This document shows positions 17,789 to 27,193 of a DNA stretch of 64,000 nucleotides, one piece after another. Source of the DNA: Phenylobacterium sp. (lineage in GTDB: Bacteria; Pseudomonadota; Alphaproteobacteria; Caulobacterales; Caulobacteraceae); assembly GCF_030697925.1 (NCBI RefSeq), contig NZ_JAUYOJ010000215.1, positions 26,918-90,917 of the forward strand. The letters run 5' to 3'. Each line of letters starts with the position of its first letter. Position 1 is the first letter of the stretch. The translations under genes and the position numbers were made by a program. Under the pieces are notes generated by a model. It made no database searches, was not told the DNA's origin, and saw nothing but the letters and a program-made list of their open reading frames with translations.

Positions 17789-20062
17789 TCAGAACTTGTA
17801 GGTGAGCGAGACGCCGTAGGTGCGCGGCTCGGAATAGATGTCGAGTGTGTTGAGGCTGCCCTGGTCGAAGACCTCGACCAGATACTCATTGTCGAACACG
17901 TTCTTGACGTACGCGGCGACGTCGATCCGCTCGTCGTCGGTCCGATAGCCGATCCGGGCGTTCGCCAGCCAGAATGCGTCCTGGAACACGAGCGGCCGCG
18001 TGGTCGCGGTCACCAGCCGCAGCGCATAGCGGCTGCGGTAGCTAAAGTCAGTGAACCCGTAAATCGAGCCGCCCATGCTCTCCACGGGGGTCTCGTAGCG
18101 CAGGTTCCCGCCAAGGCTGTACTTCGGCGTGTTGCCGATGAGGCGGCCCTCGTAGATGCCGGAGACGATCTTCGGATCGGTGTAGGCGGCGCTCAGCGCG
18201 ATGTTGAGCCCCGCGACCGGCCGCCAGTTCAGATCGGCCTCGAGGCCTTTGATATGGGCATTGCCGGCGTTGCTGAGCACCTGCGTCGGGAAGCCGGACG
18301 CCGGGTCGACCCGCGTCACGGTCGCCTGGAAATCCTTCCAGTTGTAGAAGAAGGCCGCCGCGTTCAGCCGCAGGGACGGCAGGGGCTGCGACTTGATGCC
18401 GAACTCGTAGGCATAAAGCGTCTCGGGCCCATAGGGGGAATAGGCGAACCGGGTGGTGGCGAAGCCACCGTTGAAGCCGCCTGCCTTGAACCCCTTGCTT
18501 ACGCTCGCGTAGATCAGCAGGTCTTCGGAAGGCTTGAAGTTGAGGCCCACCTTGCCGGAGAAGTTGTCGAAGCTGGTCTTGTTGTTGACCACCGCCGTCG
18601 GGAAGAACGCGTGCCGCGGCGTGGTGCCGCCGACGAAGCTGCGCGTGTCTTCGGTGTAGCGCAAGCCGCCGACGGCGGTGAGCATACTGGAGATCGGAAT
18701 CTCGACCTGGCCGAACGCCGCCAACGACTCGGTGCGCATCAGCCAATCGATGTTGGTGATCACCGCCCCATTGCCGGGGAACGAGTCGTCGCTGCGGATG
18801 ATCTGGAGGTTTTCGACCTTGTCCTTGCTGTAGAAGAGGCCGCCGATCCACTTGATGGGCGAGTCCTCCTTCGCCGCGATCCTGAGCTCCTGGGAAAACG
18901 CGTTGAACGACTGGGTAAAGCTGTTGTCGGTGCCGATCTTCGGCGTTCCATCGAAGTCCTGGAACTCCTGGCGGTCCTGGGTGTCGTAGCCCGTCACCGA
19001 GGTCAGGTCGGCGAAGCCGGTGGACCACTCGAGGGTCAGGACGCCGCCCTGGCCATCTTCCCGCAGGCCCTGTCCCTGGACGTTGTTGGTGCTCACGTGC
19101 CGGTTGTTGGGGTCGGGATCGAACTGGCCAAAGGAATCCACGCATGAACCGTCGCGGGCGCGGTCACCGCGCAGCGCGGCTGCGCACACCCCAGTGATGG
19201 TTCGGTTCGGCGGCGTGCCGCCGGCCGGGTTCGGGATGAAGGGCGGCGCCAGCTTGAACAGCGGCACGTCGCTGCGATTGCGCCCGGCGTATGCCGTGAT
19301 CGTCGCCGAGAAGTCCTCCGATGGTTTCCAGAGCAGGCTGACGCGGCCGGCCAGCCGGTCGATCTCACCGTTCCGCTCCTTGCGGAAGTTGTCATACTGC
19401 CAGCCTGTGCCGCGCTGCCGCGTCATGCCCGCCACCCGCACGGCGACGGTCTCGGAGAGCGCGCCGCCCCAGGCGCCTTCCAGCTCCAGGGTGTCGAAGC
19501 GACCGTAGTCGGCGCGGAGGAAGCCGTTGTTGCTGAAGGTCGGCTGGCGGGTGATGAACTTGATCGCGCCGCCGGTGTTGTTGCGGCCGTAAAGCGTGCC
19601 CTGCGGCCCCTTCAGCACTTCGATGCGCGAGACATCGAACAGCGAGAAGTTCACCATCGGATAGTAGGGCTTCACGACTTGGTCGACGTAGATGCTTGTT
19701 GGCGAGTTGTTGCCCACCGTGAAATCCGTGACGCCGATGCCGCGGACCGTGAAGAGCGGGGAACTGTCGCCGTTCACTGACTTAGCCACGAGACCCGGCA
19801 CCTGAAAGCCCACGTCGAGGGGCTTCTCCAAGCCCAGGTCACGGACCTGCCGCTCACTGAACGACGACACCGAGATTGGCACGTCCTGGAGGTTCTCGGC
19901 CCGCTTCTGAGCGGTCACGATGACCTCCTCGAGCTGGGTGTCGTCGGCCGCAGCCTGGGCAAGGGCCGACGTGGCGGCCCCACTCATCAGCACGGCGATC
20001 ATGGCGGCGGAAGCGGCTCGGCCTCGCCCTCGTGCATCTTGTTTGCGTATCAGCCTCGGCAT
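17789..20062 (-). CDS. TonB-dependent outer-membrane receptor 1
   Basis: I prefer the ATG at 20062 (MPRLIRKQDARGRGRAAS), preceded by GAGGGGG, over the track start at 20110. The 757-residue product has a signal peptide ending near ALAQA, the plug start EEVIVTAQKRAENLQDVPISV, the plug signature VEVLKGPQGTLYGRNNTGG-like (here IEVLKGPQGTLYGRNNTGGA), and a 22-strand barrel ending in the aromatic Phe (YGVSLTYKF). It imports a substrate across the outer membrane using TonB-ExbBD energy. It is probably in an operon with the downstream MFS gene. Operator site A lies 80 nt upstream, shared with the divergent formamidase-like gene. Confidence 0.93.
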   Translation of the reverse strand: MPRLIRKQDARGRGRAASAAMIAVLMSGAATSALAQAAADDTQLEEVIVTAQKRAENLQDVPISVSSFSERQVRDLGLEKPLDVGFQVPGLVAKSVNGDSSPLFTVRGIGVTDFTVGNNSPTSIYVDQVVKPYYPMVNFSLFDVSRIEVLKGPQGTLYGRNNTGGAIKFITRQPTFSNNGFLRADYGRFDTLELEGAWGGALSETVAVRVAGMTRQRGTGWQYDNFRKERNGEIDRLAGRVSLLWKPSEDFSATITAYAGRNRSDVPLFKLAPPFIPNPAGGTPPNRTITGVCAAALRGDRARDGSCVDSFGQFDPDPNNRHVSTNNVQGQGLREDGQGGVLTLEWSTGFADLTSVTGYDTQDRQEFQDFDGTPKIGTDNSFTQSFNAFSQELRIAAKEDSPIKWIGGLFYSKDKVENLQIIRSDDSFPGNGAVITNIDWLMRTESLAAFGQVEIPISSMLTAVGGLRYTEDTRSFVGGTTPRHAFFPTAVVNNKTSFDNFSGKVGLNFKPSEDLLIYASVSKGFKAGGFNGGFATTRFAYSPYGPETLYAYEFGIKSQPLPSLRLNAAAFFYNWKDFQATVTRVDPASGFPTQVLSNAGNAHIKGLEADLNWRPVAGLNIALSAAYTDPKIVSGIYEGRLIGNTPKYSLGGNLRYETPVESMGGSIYGFTDFSYRSRYALRLVTATTRPLVFQDAFWLANARIGYRTDDERIDVAAYVKNVFDNEYLVEVFDQGSLNTLDIYSEPRTYGVSLTYKF

Positions 20063-20141
20063 CTGTCGACCCCCTCTTCCGCGCGTCGGCCCGATACCGT
20101 CCGCGACCATATCGACATTATGAGTTATGAAAGAGCCAATA

Positions 20142-20167
20142 TGATAGTATGATGTATGAACCTATTA
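20142..20167. promoter_or_regulatory. supercluster operator, site A
   Basis: TGATAGT-N12-CCTATTA; the left arm is exact and the right arm matches ACTATCA in 5 of 7 positions at the same 12-nt spacing as the other four sites. It lies in the divergent intergenic region between TonB receptor 1 and the dimethylformamidase-like gene. Confidence 0.6.
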
Positions 20168-20216
20168 CTTTTGGTGTCAAGCCGCGACGGGCGGCGGACT
20201 GCGCGGGAGGCAGGGC

Positions 20217-22445
20217 GTGGCGGCTGCGAACATGGATGTAGTGGGCTACGTCGACCGATGGAGCGGCGCGAGCGGCGACCGGTTTCACTTCCACGTAAGC
20301 GCTGAGCGGCCGACCTACCGCGCCGAACTCGTGCGGTTGAGACACGGGGACAGCCATCCGGACGGACCCGGCTTCCTTGCGGAACGCGTCCCCTCCAGTT
20401 TCGACGGCGAGCACCAGGGCGTAGTCCAACCCCTCCCCACCGGATCCCATGTGCGCATCGACAACCTGCCCGCGATGGAGGCCATAACGCTTTCCGCCTG
20501 GGTGTGGCCCACGACCCCGGGAGGGGACGGGCAGTGCATCTTCGCGCTTGGCGATCCGGCGGGAGAGTCCGCGCTGAGCGTCGCCTTCGAGGACGGTCAA
20601 CTGACACTGGAGGCCTCGACCCCGGCCGGCCATATCCGGGTCACGGTCCCCGGCGCCGTCGAGCCGCGGCAATGGCTGTTCGTCGCGGCGACCGTGGACC
20701 ACGGCGGGGTCAGGCTCTATCGCCACGCCGGGGCGTTCGCTCCGGGCGTGGCGGCGACGGTCACGTCGAAGGACAGTCTGTCCGGCTGGGTTCCCGGCCC
20801 CGGTCGCCGCCTCGTCCTGGCGCGGCGACGGGTCGGCCCTGCAAACGGACCATGCGGATTCAACGGCAAGCTCTCGGCGCCTCTCGTCTTCGATCGCGCC
20901 TTGTCCGACGTCGAACTGGACCGGCTGGCGGCCGACGACAGGGCGATCTCCGACTCGGCCCTTGGCCGCTGGGACTTCGCCGCCGAGTGCGGCGGGGTCG
21001 GGGTCCCGGACCGCTCGGGCAACGGTCTCCATGGCGTAGCCGTGAACCGTCCCACCCGCCTGGTCACGGGCCACCGGTTCTCGGGCCGCACCACCCAGCC
21101 CGCGGAGGCGCCCGAGGAATACAACGCCGCACACTTCCACGACGACGATCTCTCGGATGCCGATTGGGATCCTTCGTTCGCGTTTATCGTGCCGCCCGAG
21201 CTCGAGAGCGGCGTCTATGCCGCGCGTCTGACCGCGGGCGACAAGTCCGACTATGTGCCGTTCGTCGTCCGGGGCCGGCCCGACCGTCCTCGCGCCAGGG
21301 TGGCCGTGCTGATCCCGACGGTCAGCTACATGTGCTACGCGAATTCGGCGCTCGACCCTTCGGTGCTTCCGCCCGATCTAACGCCGCTGCAGGACACCAC
21401 CTCCTGCCCCGACGAACGCGCCTATGTGCGCCGGCACGGCCTGAAGAGCCTGTACGACAAGCACTCTGACGGTAGCGGGGTCTGCATGGCGACCATGCTG
21501 CGCCCCATGCCGGTGAACGCGCGGCCGAACGGCCGGAGTATGCTCAACGGCTCGGCCCACCAGCTCGGCGCGGACCTGTCGATCCTGCATTTCCTCGACG
21601 CGAGCGGAATCACCTACGAGGTCCTGACCGACCACGATCTACACCAAGAGGGGGCCGCAGCGCTTTCCCCCTTCAGTGTCGTGCTCTCCGGCACCCACGC
21701 CGAGTACTGGACCGGCTCCATGCTCGATGGCCTCGAGGCCTATCAGCAGGCCGGGGGGCGGTTCGTTTATCTATCGGGCAACGGGCTCTACTGGGTCACG
21801 GCCCTCAGCGAGGACGGCGCGCTGGCCGAGATGCGCCGTCACCACGGGACCCGCTCGTGGACGGCCGAACCCGGCGAGGCCCACCTCAGCCTGACCGGCG
21901 AACTGGGAGGCCTCTGGCGTCATCGGGGAAGGGCTCCCCAGCGCTATGTCGGCGTGGGGTTTGCCGCGCAGGGCTTTGGCGCGGGATCCCCCTATCGCCG
22001 CACGCCGGCGAGCCGTGACCCCAGAGCGGCTTTCATCTTTGCCGGCGTCACGAACGAAGTGATCGGCGATTTCCCGGTGCTGGTGGCCGCCCATGGGGCC
22101 GCCGGTTACGAGGTGGACCGCGCCGATGTCGACCTGGGTACGCCGCCGCACGCCCTCGTCGTGGCCTCCGCAACCGGCCTGGACGACAGCTACCAAAACG
22201 CCATCGAGGACACCGAGGGAATGACCCCCTACCACGGGGGCACGAACTGCCCCCGCGTCCGGGCCGACATGGTCTTCTACGAAACGCCGCGCGACGGAGC
22301 GGTCTTCTCGGTCGGCTCGATCGCCTGGTGCTCCGGGCTTTCGTACAAGGGTTACGATAACGACGTCGCCCGCATCACCGAGAACGTCGTGCGCGCCTTT
22401 GCGACACCCGGTCCACTGCCGGGGGTGGTCAGGCCAGCCCCATGA
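20217..22445 (+). CDS. N,N-dimethylformamidase large-subunit-like amidohydrolase
   Basis: 742 residues from GTG 20217, with GGGAGG six nt upstream. Architecture: an N-terminal beta domain (VVGYVDRWSGASGDRFHFHVS), a LamG/concanavalin-like segment (about 90-280), then the dimethylformamidase beta-subunit C-terminal domain from about 300 (RVAVLIPTVSYMCYANSA, HFLDASGITYEVLTDHDLH, VLSGTHAEYWTGSMLD). In the studied enzyme the active site is a mononuclear iron held by two Tyr and a Glu; candidate Tyr and Glu residues exist (SGTHAEYW, MTPYHGG, FYETP), but I cannot assign them without alignment. The known enzyme splits DMF into dimethylamine and formate with the help of a small subunit; no small-subunit gene is seen here. 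A related amide or N-formyl amine is the likely substrate. Its 3' end overlaps the SDR gene by 17 nt. Confidence 0.8.
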   Translation: MAAANMDVVGYVDRWSGASGDRFHFHVSAERPTYRAELVRLRHGDSHPDGPGFLAERVPSSFDGEHQGVVQPLPTGSHVRIDNLPAMEAITLSAWVWPTTPGGDGQCIFALGDPAGESALSVAFEDGQLTLEASTPAGHIRVTVPGAVEPRQWLFVAATVDHGGVRLYRHAGAFAPGVAATVTSKDSLSGWVPGPGRRLVLARRRVGPANGPCGFNGKLSAPLVFDRALSDVELDRLAADDRAISDSALGRWDFAAECGGVGVPDRSGNGLHGVAVNRPTRLVTGHRFSGRTTQPAEAPEEYNAAHFHDDDLSDADWDPSFAFIVPPELESGVYAARLTAGDKSDYVPFVVRGRPDRPRARVAVLIPTVSYMCYANSALDPSVLPPDLTPLQDTTSCPDERAYVRRHGLKSLYDKHSDGSGVCMATMLRPMPVNARPNGRSMLNGSAHQLGADLSILHFLDASGITYEVLTDHDLHQEGAAALSPFSVVLSGTHAEYWTGSMLDGLEAYQQAGGRFVYLSGNGLYWVTALSEDGALAEMRRHHGTRSWTAEPGEAHLSLTGELGGLWRHRGRAPQRYVGVGFAAQGFGAGSPYRRTPASRDPRAAFIFAGVTNEVIGDFPVLVAAHGAAGYEVDRADVDLGTPPHALVVASATGLDDSYQNAIEDTEGMTPYHGGTNCPRVRADMVFYETPRDGAVFSVGSIAWCSGLSYKGYDNDVARITENVVRAFATPGPLPGVVRPAP

Positions 22446-23226
22446 GCGCGCCGTTCTCCGGGAGGATCGTACCGCCATCCACGACGAGTAGCTGGCCCGT
22501 GACGTAGCTCGCCGCGTCGCTGGCCAGGAACAGCATGGCGTCGGCTATCTCCTCTGGCCGGCCCATCCGTTGCAGCGGGATGTGCCGCTCGATGTCCGCG
22601 ACGAACTCGGCCGACATGGCGTGCTTGTCCATCGCCTCGGTCCGGATGATCCCGGGCTCGACGCCGTTGACGGTGATCCCGTCCGGCCCAAGCTCCAGCG
22701 CGGCGGCGCGAATGAAGCCGTTGATAGCGGCCTTCGACGCGGCATAGGCGGCGCACCCCGGATAGGCCCTCTGGGCCGTTACCGACGAGGTGAAAAGGAG
22801 ACGGCCGCGCCCCAGGGCCCGCATTCCCGGCGCGGCGGCCTTGGCGAGCCAGATCCCCGCCTTGAGGTTCACGGCGATGGCGCGGTCGAGGTCGGCCTCC
22901 TGGATGTCGCCGATCCGGGACACGGGGATGTGCGCGGCGTTGTGGACAACGCTCTCCAACCTGCCGGAGATGGCGGTCGCCGCCGTCACGAGACGCGCGA
23001 TCTCAGCCTCCCCGTCAAGCTCGGTCACCATCAGCGAGGCCTGGCCACCCTCCTCCTGGATCAGGGCGACCACCTCCTCGCCATGGCTGGGCGTACGAGT
23101 CGCCAACACGACATGAGCCCCGCTCCGGGCAAACGCCAGGGCGATCGCGCGACCTATTCCGCGCCCGGATCCCGTGATCAGGCTTGTCTGCCCAGATAGG
23201 TCGGCCCGCAGCCCAAAACCGCTCAT
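22429..23226 (-). CDS. short-chain dehydrogenase/reductase
   Basis: 265 residues from ATG 23226 (MSGFGLRADLSGQTSLITGSGRGIG). Classical SDR: TGSGRGIG cofactor motif near residue 20, NAAH in place of NNAG, catalytic Ser in FTSSV, the Tyr-Lys pair in YAASK, and a C-terminal VTGQLLVVDGG. NAD(P)-dependent oxidation or reduction of an alcohol/ketone in the cytoplasm; substrate unknown. Its start overlaps by 4 nt the stop of a small coiled-coil gene, and its 3' end runs 17 nt into the formamidase-like gene. It probably belongs to the same catabolic cluster. Confidence 0.88.
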   Translation of the reverse strand: MSGFGLRADLSGQTSLITGSGRGIGRAIALAFARSGAHVVLATRTPSHGEEVVALIQEEGGQASLMVTELDGEAEIARLVTAATAISGRLESVVHNAAHIPVSRIGDIQEADLDRAIAVNLKAGIWLAKAAAPGMRALGRGRLLFTSSVTAQRAYPGCAAYAASKAAINGFIRAAALELGPDGITVNGVEPGIIRTEAMDKHAMSAEFVADIERHIPLQRMGRPEEIADAMLFLASDAASYVTGQLLVVDGGTILPENGALMGLA

Positions 23227-23477
23227 TCGAATATCCCTGACAAACCATTCGGTGCGCTGACATCGCATTGCTCGGGCCTAGTGCTTTCGGCGCTCAGGCT
23301 GGCGCAGGTCGGCGGCGGAGCTGGTTGCGAAGCTGGCTCTACGTCCATTTCCTCCGCACGCCGGCGCAGAGACTGGGCTTGAGCCAGCAGCTCTTGCTTG
23401 TCCGAGCCGAGCGAAATCTGTTCTGCCATTTGCTCTACGTGCTCCGCTTCTCGCCTGTAATCGCGGCTTTCTTTCAC
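23223..23477 (-). CDS. small charged helical protein
   Basis: 84 residues: MKESRDYRREAEHVEQMAEQ...ELLAQAQSLRRRAEEM, a strongly charged helix or coiled coil, followed by a Pro/Ala/Ser-rich tail. It resembles the small 'RDYRREAEHC' proteins scattered through alphaproteobacterial genomes, which have no assigned function. The TGA stop overlaps the SDR start (ATGA), so the two are translationally coupled. It could be a regulator of the operon or a passenger. Confidence 0.55.
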   Translation of the reverse strand: MKESRDYRREAEHVEQMAEQISLGSDKQELLAQAQSLRRRAEEMDVEPASQPAPPPTCASLSAESTRPEQCDVSAPNGLSGIFE

Positions 23478-23641
23478 GGCTTTGCCTTTCCAATGCGGAC
23501 TCGGTTCAGCTCAACAGCCGGATGCTCTAGGCGACGCCGCACGGCGACGACGACCTTCGGAGTTCCAACAACGCCCTGACGGTGGGCGCCCCGGGCTTGA
23601 CCTATCCAATTTCGCGATTTAAGCAGCATATCATATCGGAA

Positions 23642-23667
23642 TGATAGTTCCGTGTGAAATACTGTCA
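23642..23667. promoter_or_regulatory. supercluster operator, site B
   Basis: TGATAGT-N12-ACTGTCA; left arm exact, right arm 6 of 7. The right arm ends 17 nt before the ATG of the PLP decarboxylase gene, so a bound repressor would block initiation of the decarboxylase-TonB-HyuAB operon. Confidence 0.68.
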
Positions 23668-23684
23668 AATTGAAAGAAATCGGC

Positions 23685-24917
23685 ATGAGCGCGTCCAAGG
23701 GCCTTCCGAAAGCGGGCCGCCCTCTTGAGGAAATTCAGGCGGCCCTGAGCTCGGCGCTCGTCGACGATGTGCGCGCGCATTGGAACCGGGCGTTCCGGCC
23801 ACCGGCCGACGTGCAGGCGGTCGCGACCGAGGCCTACATGATGTTCATGTCCGACAACGGGCTGATGTCCCTGCGCGCCGAGTGGATGGGCCGCTTCGAG
23901 GATGAAGTGATCGAGATGTGCGTCGGGCTGTTCAACGGTCCCGCCGACGCAACCGGCACCTTCACCAGCGGCGGTTCGGAGAGCATCTACTCGGCGCTGC
24001 ACGCGATGCGGGAATGGGCCCGGGAGAAGTATCCCCACATCACCGCCCCGGAGATCGTGGCGCCCTACTCGCTGCACCCCGCCTTCTCCAAAGGCGCGCA
24101 CTACTTCGACCTTAAGCTGGTTCGCACGCCGCTTGGACCCGACCGTCGCGGGTCGGTGGAGGCGATGACCGCGGCGATCACCCCGAACACCATCGGGATG
24201 GCCGCGTCCGCGCCCTGCTGGCCCTACGGCCTGTACGACCCGATCGACGAGATCGCCGCGGTCGCCCACGAGCGCGGCCTGTGGATGCACACAGACGCCT
24301 GCGTTGGGGGCTATCTTGCGCCGTTCCTCGAGCGGCTCGGCTACGCATTCCCAACCTGGGACTTCCGGAATCCGGGCGTCATGTCGATCTCGGCCGACCT
24401 GCACAAGTTGGGCTACTGCCCGAAACCCGCGTCGACGGTGCTCTGGCGCTCGCGCGACCTGCTGCGTTACCACAACGTCCACCCATCGGATTGGCCAGGC
24501 GGCCAGTACACGATGCGCGGGTTCGCGGGCACGCGGACGGCCGGGCCGATCTTCGCCGCCTGGGCCGTGATGCGCTACCTGGGCGAAGACGGCTACGTCG
24601 AGCTTGCGCGCAAGCTGATGGCTACGCGTGAGCAGATGATGGACGGCGTGGATGCCATCCCTGGGCTCAAGGCCTGGCGCAACGACCTGCTGCCGATCGC
24701 CATCGAATCCACCGAATTCGACCTGGCGACGATCAAGGCCGCGATGACCAAGCTGGGCTGGATGCTGGTCGGCTCGGCCGAGCCGCCGCTGATCAACGTG
24801 CCCATCGACGCGGCGACCGAGCCACATCACCTGGAGGCGTTCCTCGGGGACCTCCGCAAGGTGGTCGACCTCGCCCGCGCTTCGGGCCTGAGCGACCGGG
24901 AAGCACTCAACTACTAG
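23685..24917 (+). CDS. PLP-dependent group II decarboxylase / sphingosine-1-phosphate lyase-like enzyme
   Basis: I start at ATG 23685 (MSASKGLPKAGRPLEE); the track start at 23670 is a TTG. The 410-residue product has the aspartate-aminotransferase-fold decarboxylase layout: TGTFTSGGSESIYSALHAMRE (90-110) binding the cofactor phosphate, WMHTDACVGG with the pyridine-contacting Asp204, and the Schiff-base Lys241 in SISADLHKLGYCPK. The 'S-x-D-x-H-K-x-G-x-x-P-K' pattern is shared by glutamate/tyrosine decarboxylases and by S1P lyases. In this setting it would decarboxylate an amino acid to the amine used by the TTQ dehydrogenase, but a lyase (retro-aldol) role is equally compatible. First gene of a plus-strand operon behind operator B. 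Confidence 0.82.
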   Translation: MSASKGLPKAGRPLEEIQAALSSALVDDVRAHWNRAFRPPADVQAVATEAYMMFMSDNGLMSLRAEWMGRFEDEVIEMCVGLFNGPADATGTFTSGGSESIYSALHAMREWAREKYPHITAPEIVAPYSLHPAFSKGAHYFDLKLVRTPLGPDRRGSVEAMTAAITPNTIGMAASAPCWPYGLYDPIDEIAAVAHERGLWMHTDACVGGYLAPFLERLGYAFPTWDFRNPGVMSISADLHKLGYCPKPASTVLWRSRDLLRYHNVHPSDWPGGQYTMRGFAGTRTAGPIFAAWAVMRYLGEDGYVELARKLMATREQMMDGVDAIPGLKAWRNDLLPIAIESTEFDLATIKAAMTKLGWMLVGSAEPPLINVPIDAATEPHHLEAFLGDLRKVVDLARASGLSDREALNY

Positions 24918-24948
24918 GCCATGTCATCCATACATAGGGGAGTGAAGC

Positions 24949-27177
24949 ATGTTGAATCGAGTCCGCAGACCGCGCCTTGACGGCGCGGACTCCATCTTGC
25001 GTTCGACGCTGCTTGGCGCGGCTTCCGCGCTGACGCTTGCTACGCAAGCCTCCGCGCAGGCCAGACCCAACGAGTCGGTCGTCATGGACGAGGTCATCGT
25101 CACCGCCCAGAAGCGGCAGCAGAATCTTCAGGACGTCGGCATCTCGATCACCTCGATCTCGGCCCAGAAAATCGAGCGGCTGGGGTTCACGACGACGGCC
25201 GACATCATAGCTCAGACGCCCAGCATGAAGATGCTGTCGTTCTCGCCGTCGCTGACGGTGTTCAACATACGTGGCGTGTCGCAGAACGACTTCTCGGATC
25301 ACTACGAGCCGCCGATCGCAGTCATCGTGGACGAGGCCTATGTGAGCGCCCAAGGCGCCGTGAACACCATGATGTTCGACGTGGACCGGGTCGAGGTGCT
25401 CCGCGGGCCCCAGGGCACGCTGTTCGGCCGTAACGCCACCGGTGGCGCGGTGCAGTACCTCAGCCGCAAGCCCGGCCCCATCGCGAGCGGCTACCTGCGC
25501 GCGACGATCGGCGATTACGACCAGCGAAACATCGAGGGCGCTGCTGGCGGCCCGCTCTCGGACAACGTCTCAGCGCGGGTGGCGTTCGGCTATGCCCACA
25601 ACGAGGGCTGGTTGGAAAACCGCATCGGACCCGACCTGAACGCCAACGACGACTACGCCGCGCGACTGTTTCTCGAATTCACGCCGAACGACGCCGTCAA
25701 CTTGCTGCTGAAGGTCCACACCAGCCACAACGACGACACCAGCGGCGGCTATTCGCACCGGGCGATATTCCCGAACGCCGATGGCCTGGGGCAGGATGTC
25801 CCGCTCAACGCCAACCCGTGGAACACCTGCAACGGCTGCGACATCCTCGGCTACCGCAACCCGTCGAACAGCCCCTGGAACCAGGCCCACGACCGAATCG
25901 GCTACCTGAAGCGCGACATCTCCGGCGCCACGCTGAAGGCGACCTTCGACCTGGGTTCGCTGACGCTCACCTCGATCAGCGACTACCTCCACCTCGAAAA
26001 GCGGTTCGGGAGCGACAGCGACGCTTCGCCCAACAGCCTGCTGCTGTACGCGACGGACCAGAACCTGGATCAGTACTCCCAGGAGCTCCGTCTGTCGGAC
26101 GATGGCGGCCGGTTCCGCTGGGTGCTCGGCGCCTATGCGCTTGAAATCGACACCAAGAACTTCCAGTCGGCGCCCCTGGCGACGCTATTCAATCCGCCCT
26201 TTGTCTCGGCCATCAACTTCCAGCTCAAAACCCATTCGCTCGCCGCGTTTGGTCAGGCTGAGTACGATCTCCGCGACGACGTCACCCTGATCGGCGGCCT
26301 GCGCTACACCCGCGACCGCAAGGAGATGGACTACAGCCTGCGCGACAGCTTTGGCGGCATGCTGGACTTCAATGATCGCCTCTTCCCCGGCCTTGCCGAC
26401 AAGACCTGGGAAAACGTGTCTGCGAAGGCCGAGATCGACTGGCGCATCCGCGACGATGTGATGGCCTATGCCAGCGTCAGTCGCGGCACCAAGGCCGGCG
26501 GCTTCTCCGCGCCGGGCTTCCTGCCGGTCAACGTCGCCACACTGGCGCACGACCAGGAGGTGCTGACCGCCTACGAGGTCGGCCTGAAGAGTGAGTTCTT
26601 TGACGGCCGGGCGCGGTTGAACGCCTCGGCGTTCCACTACGACTACAAGGACTACCAAGCCTTCTTCCTGGTCGTGCTGTCGACCACGATCGCCAATCGC
26701 GACGCCACGATCGACGGCGTCGAAATCGAACTGGCGGCCAACCCGATCCCGGGGCTCGACATCAGCGTTGGCCTCTCGCACCTCGAGGGCAAGGTGAAGG
26801 ACGTCACCCTGCCGTCTGGCCGGGTCGTCGACCGACGCATGCCGATGCTGGCCGACCTCGGCCTGAACGGCCTTGTGCGGTACAGTTGGCCGATGTTCGG
26901 CGGCCAGGTGTCCATCCAGGCGGACGCCACCTATTCCAGCCACTTCAACTTCTATGTGCTGAACCCGCCCGTCACCGAGGAACCGGCCTATACTGTCGTC
27001 AACAGCCGCCTAGCCTATGTGACCGACGACGGGCAGTGGGAGGCGGCCGTGTTCGTCAAGAACCTGTTCGACACCGAGTACCGGCAGTATTCGAACGATA
27101 TCAGCTCGCTGAGCATCGGCCTCGACGCCTACGCGCCGCCGCGATGGATCGCGGCGAGCGTCAGCTACCGCTGGTGA
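24949..27177 (+). CDS. TonB-dependent outer-membrane receptor 2
   Basis: 742 residues with a signal peptide (LGAASALTLATQASAQA), plug start MDEVIVTAQKRQQNLQDVGISI, the plug motif VEVLRGPQGTLFGRNATGGAVQYLSRK, and a C-terminal barrel ending WIAASVSYRW. It begins 32 nt after the decarboxylase gene behind GGGGAG, and the hyuA-like gene follows 17 nt later, so decarboxylase, receptor and HyuAB are one transcription unit. A CNGCD segment (N-T-C-N-G-C-D, about residue 297) in an extracellular-type loop is unusual. Imports the cluster's substrate or a precursor; identity unknown. Confidence 0.94.
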   Translation: MLNRVRRPRLDGADSILRSTLLGAASALTLATQASAQARPNESVVMDEVIVTAQKRQQNLQDVGISITSISAQKIERLGFTTTADIIAQTPSMKMLSFSPSLTVFNIRGVSQNDFSDHYEPPIAVIVDEAYVSAQGAVNTMMFDVDRVEVLRGPQGTLFGRNATGGAVQYLSRKPGPIASGYLRATIGDYDQRNIEGAAGGPLSDNVSARVAFGYAHNEGWLENRIGPDLNANDDYAARLFLEFTPNDAVNLLLKVHTSHNDDTSGGYSHRAIFPNADGLGQDVPLNANPWNTCNGCDILGYRNPSNSPWNQAHDRIGYLKRDISGATLKATFDLGSLTLTSISDYLHLEKRFGSDSDASPNSLLLYATDQNLDQYSQELRLSDDGGRFRWVLGAYALEIDTKNFQSAPLATLFNPPFVSAINFQLKTHSLAAFGQAEYDLRDDVTLIGGLRYTRDRKEMDYSLRDSFGGMLDFNDRLFPGLADKTWENVSAKAEIDWRIRDDVMAYASVSRGTKAGGFSAPGFLPVNVATLAHDQEVLTAYEVGLKSEFFDGRARLNASAFHYDYKDYQAFFLVVLSTTIANRDATIDGVEIELAANPIPGLDISVGLSHLEGKVKDVTLPSGRVVDRRMPMLADLGLNGLVRYSWPMFGGQVSIQADATYSSHFNFYVLNPPVTEEPAYTVVNSRLAYVTDDGQWEAAVFVKNLFDTEYRQYSNDISSLSIGLDAYAPPRWIAASVSYRW

Positions 27178-27193
27178 CGGGGCCGTCTTCGCG

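Noticed and set aside
23631-24830. 399-codon minus-strand ORF opposite the PLP enzyme
   Set aside because: Shadow frame: its composition reflects the GC-rich codon usage of the true gene; no start signals.
24949-27177. Siderophore receptor assignment for the TonB proteins
   Set aside because: No siderophore synthesis, Fur-box-like or ferric reductase genes nearby; context is catabolic, so no iron role is assigned.
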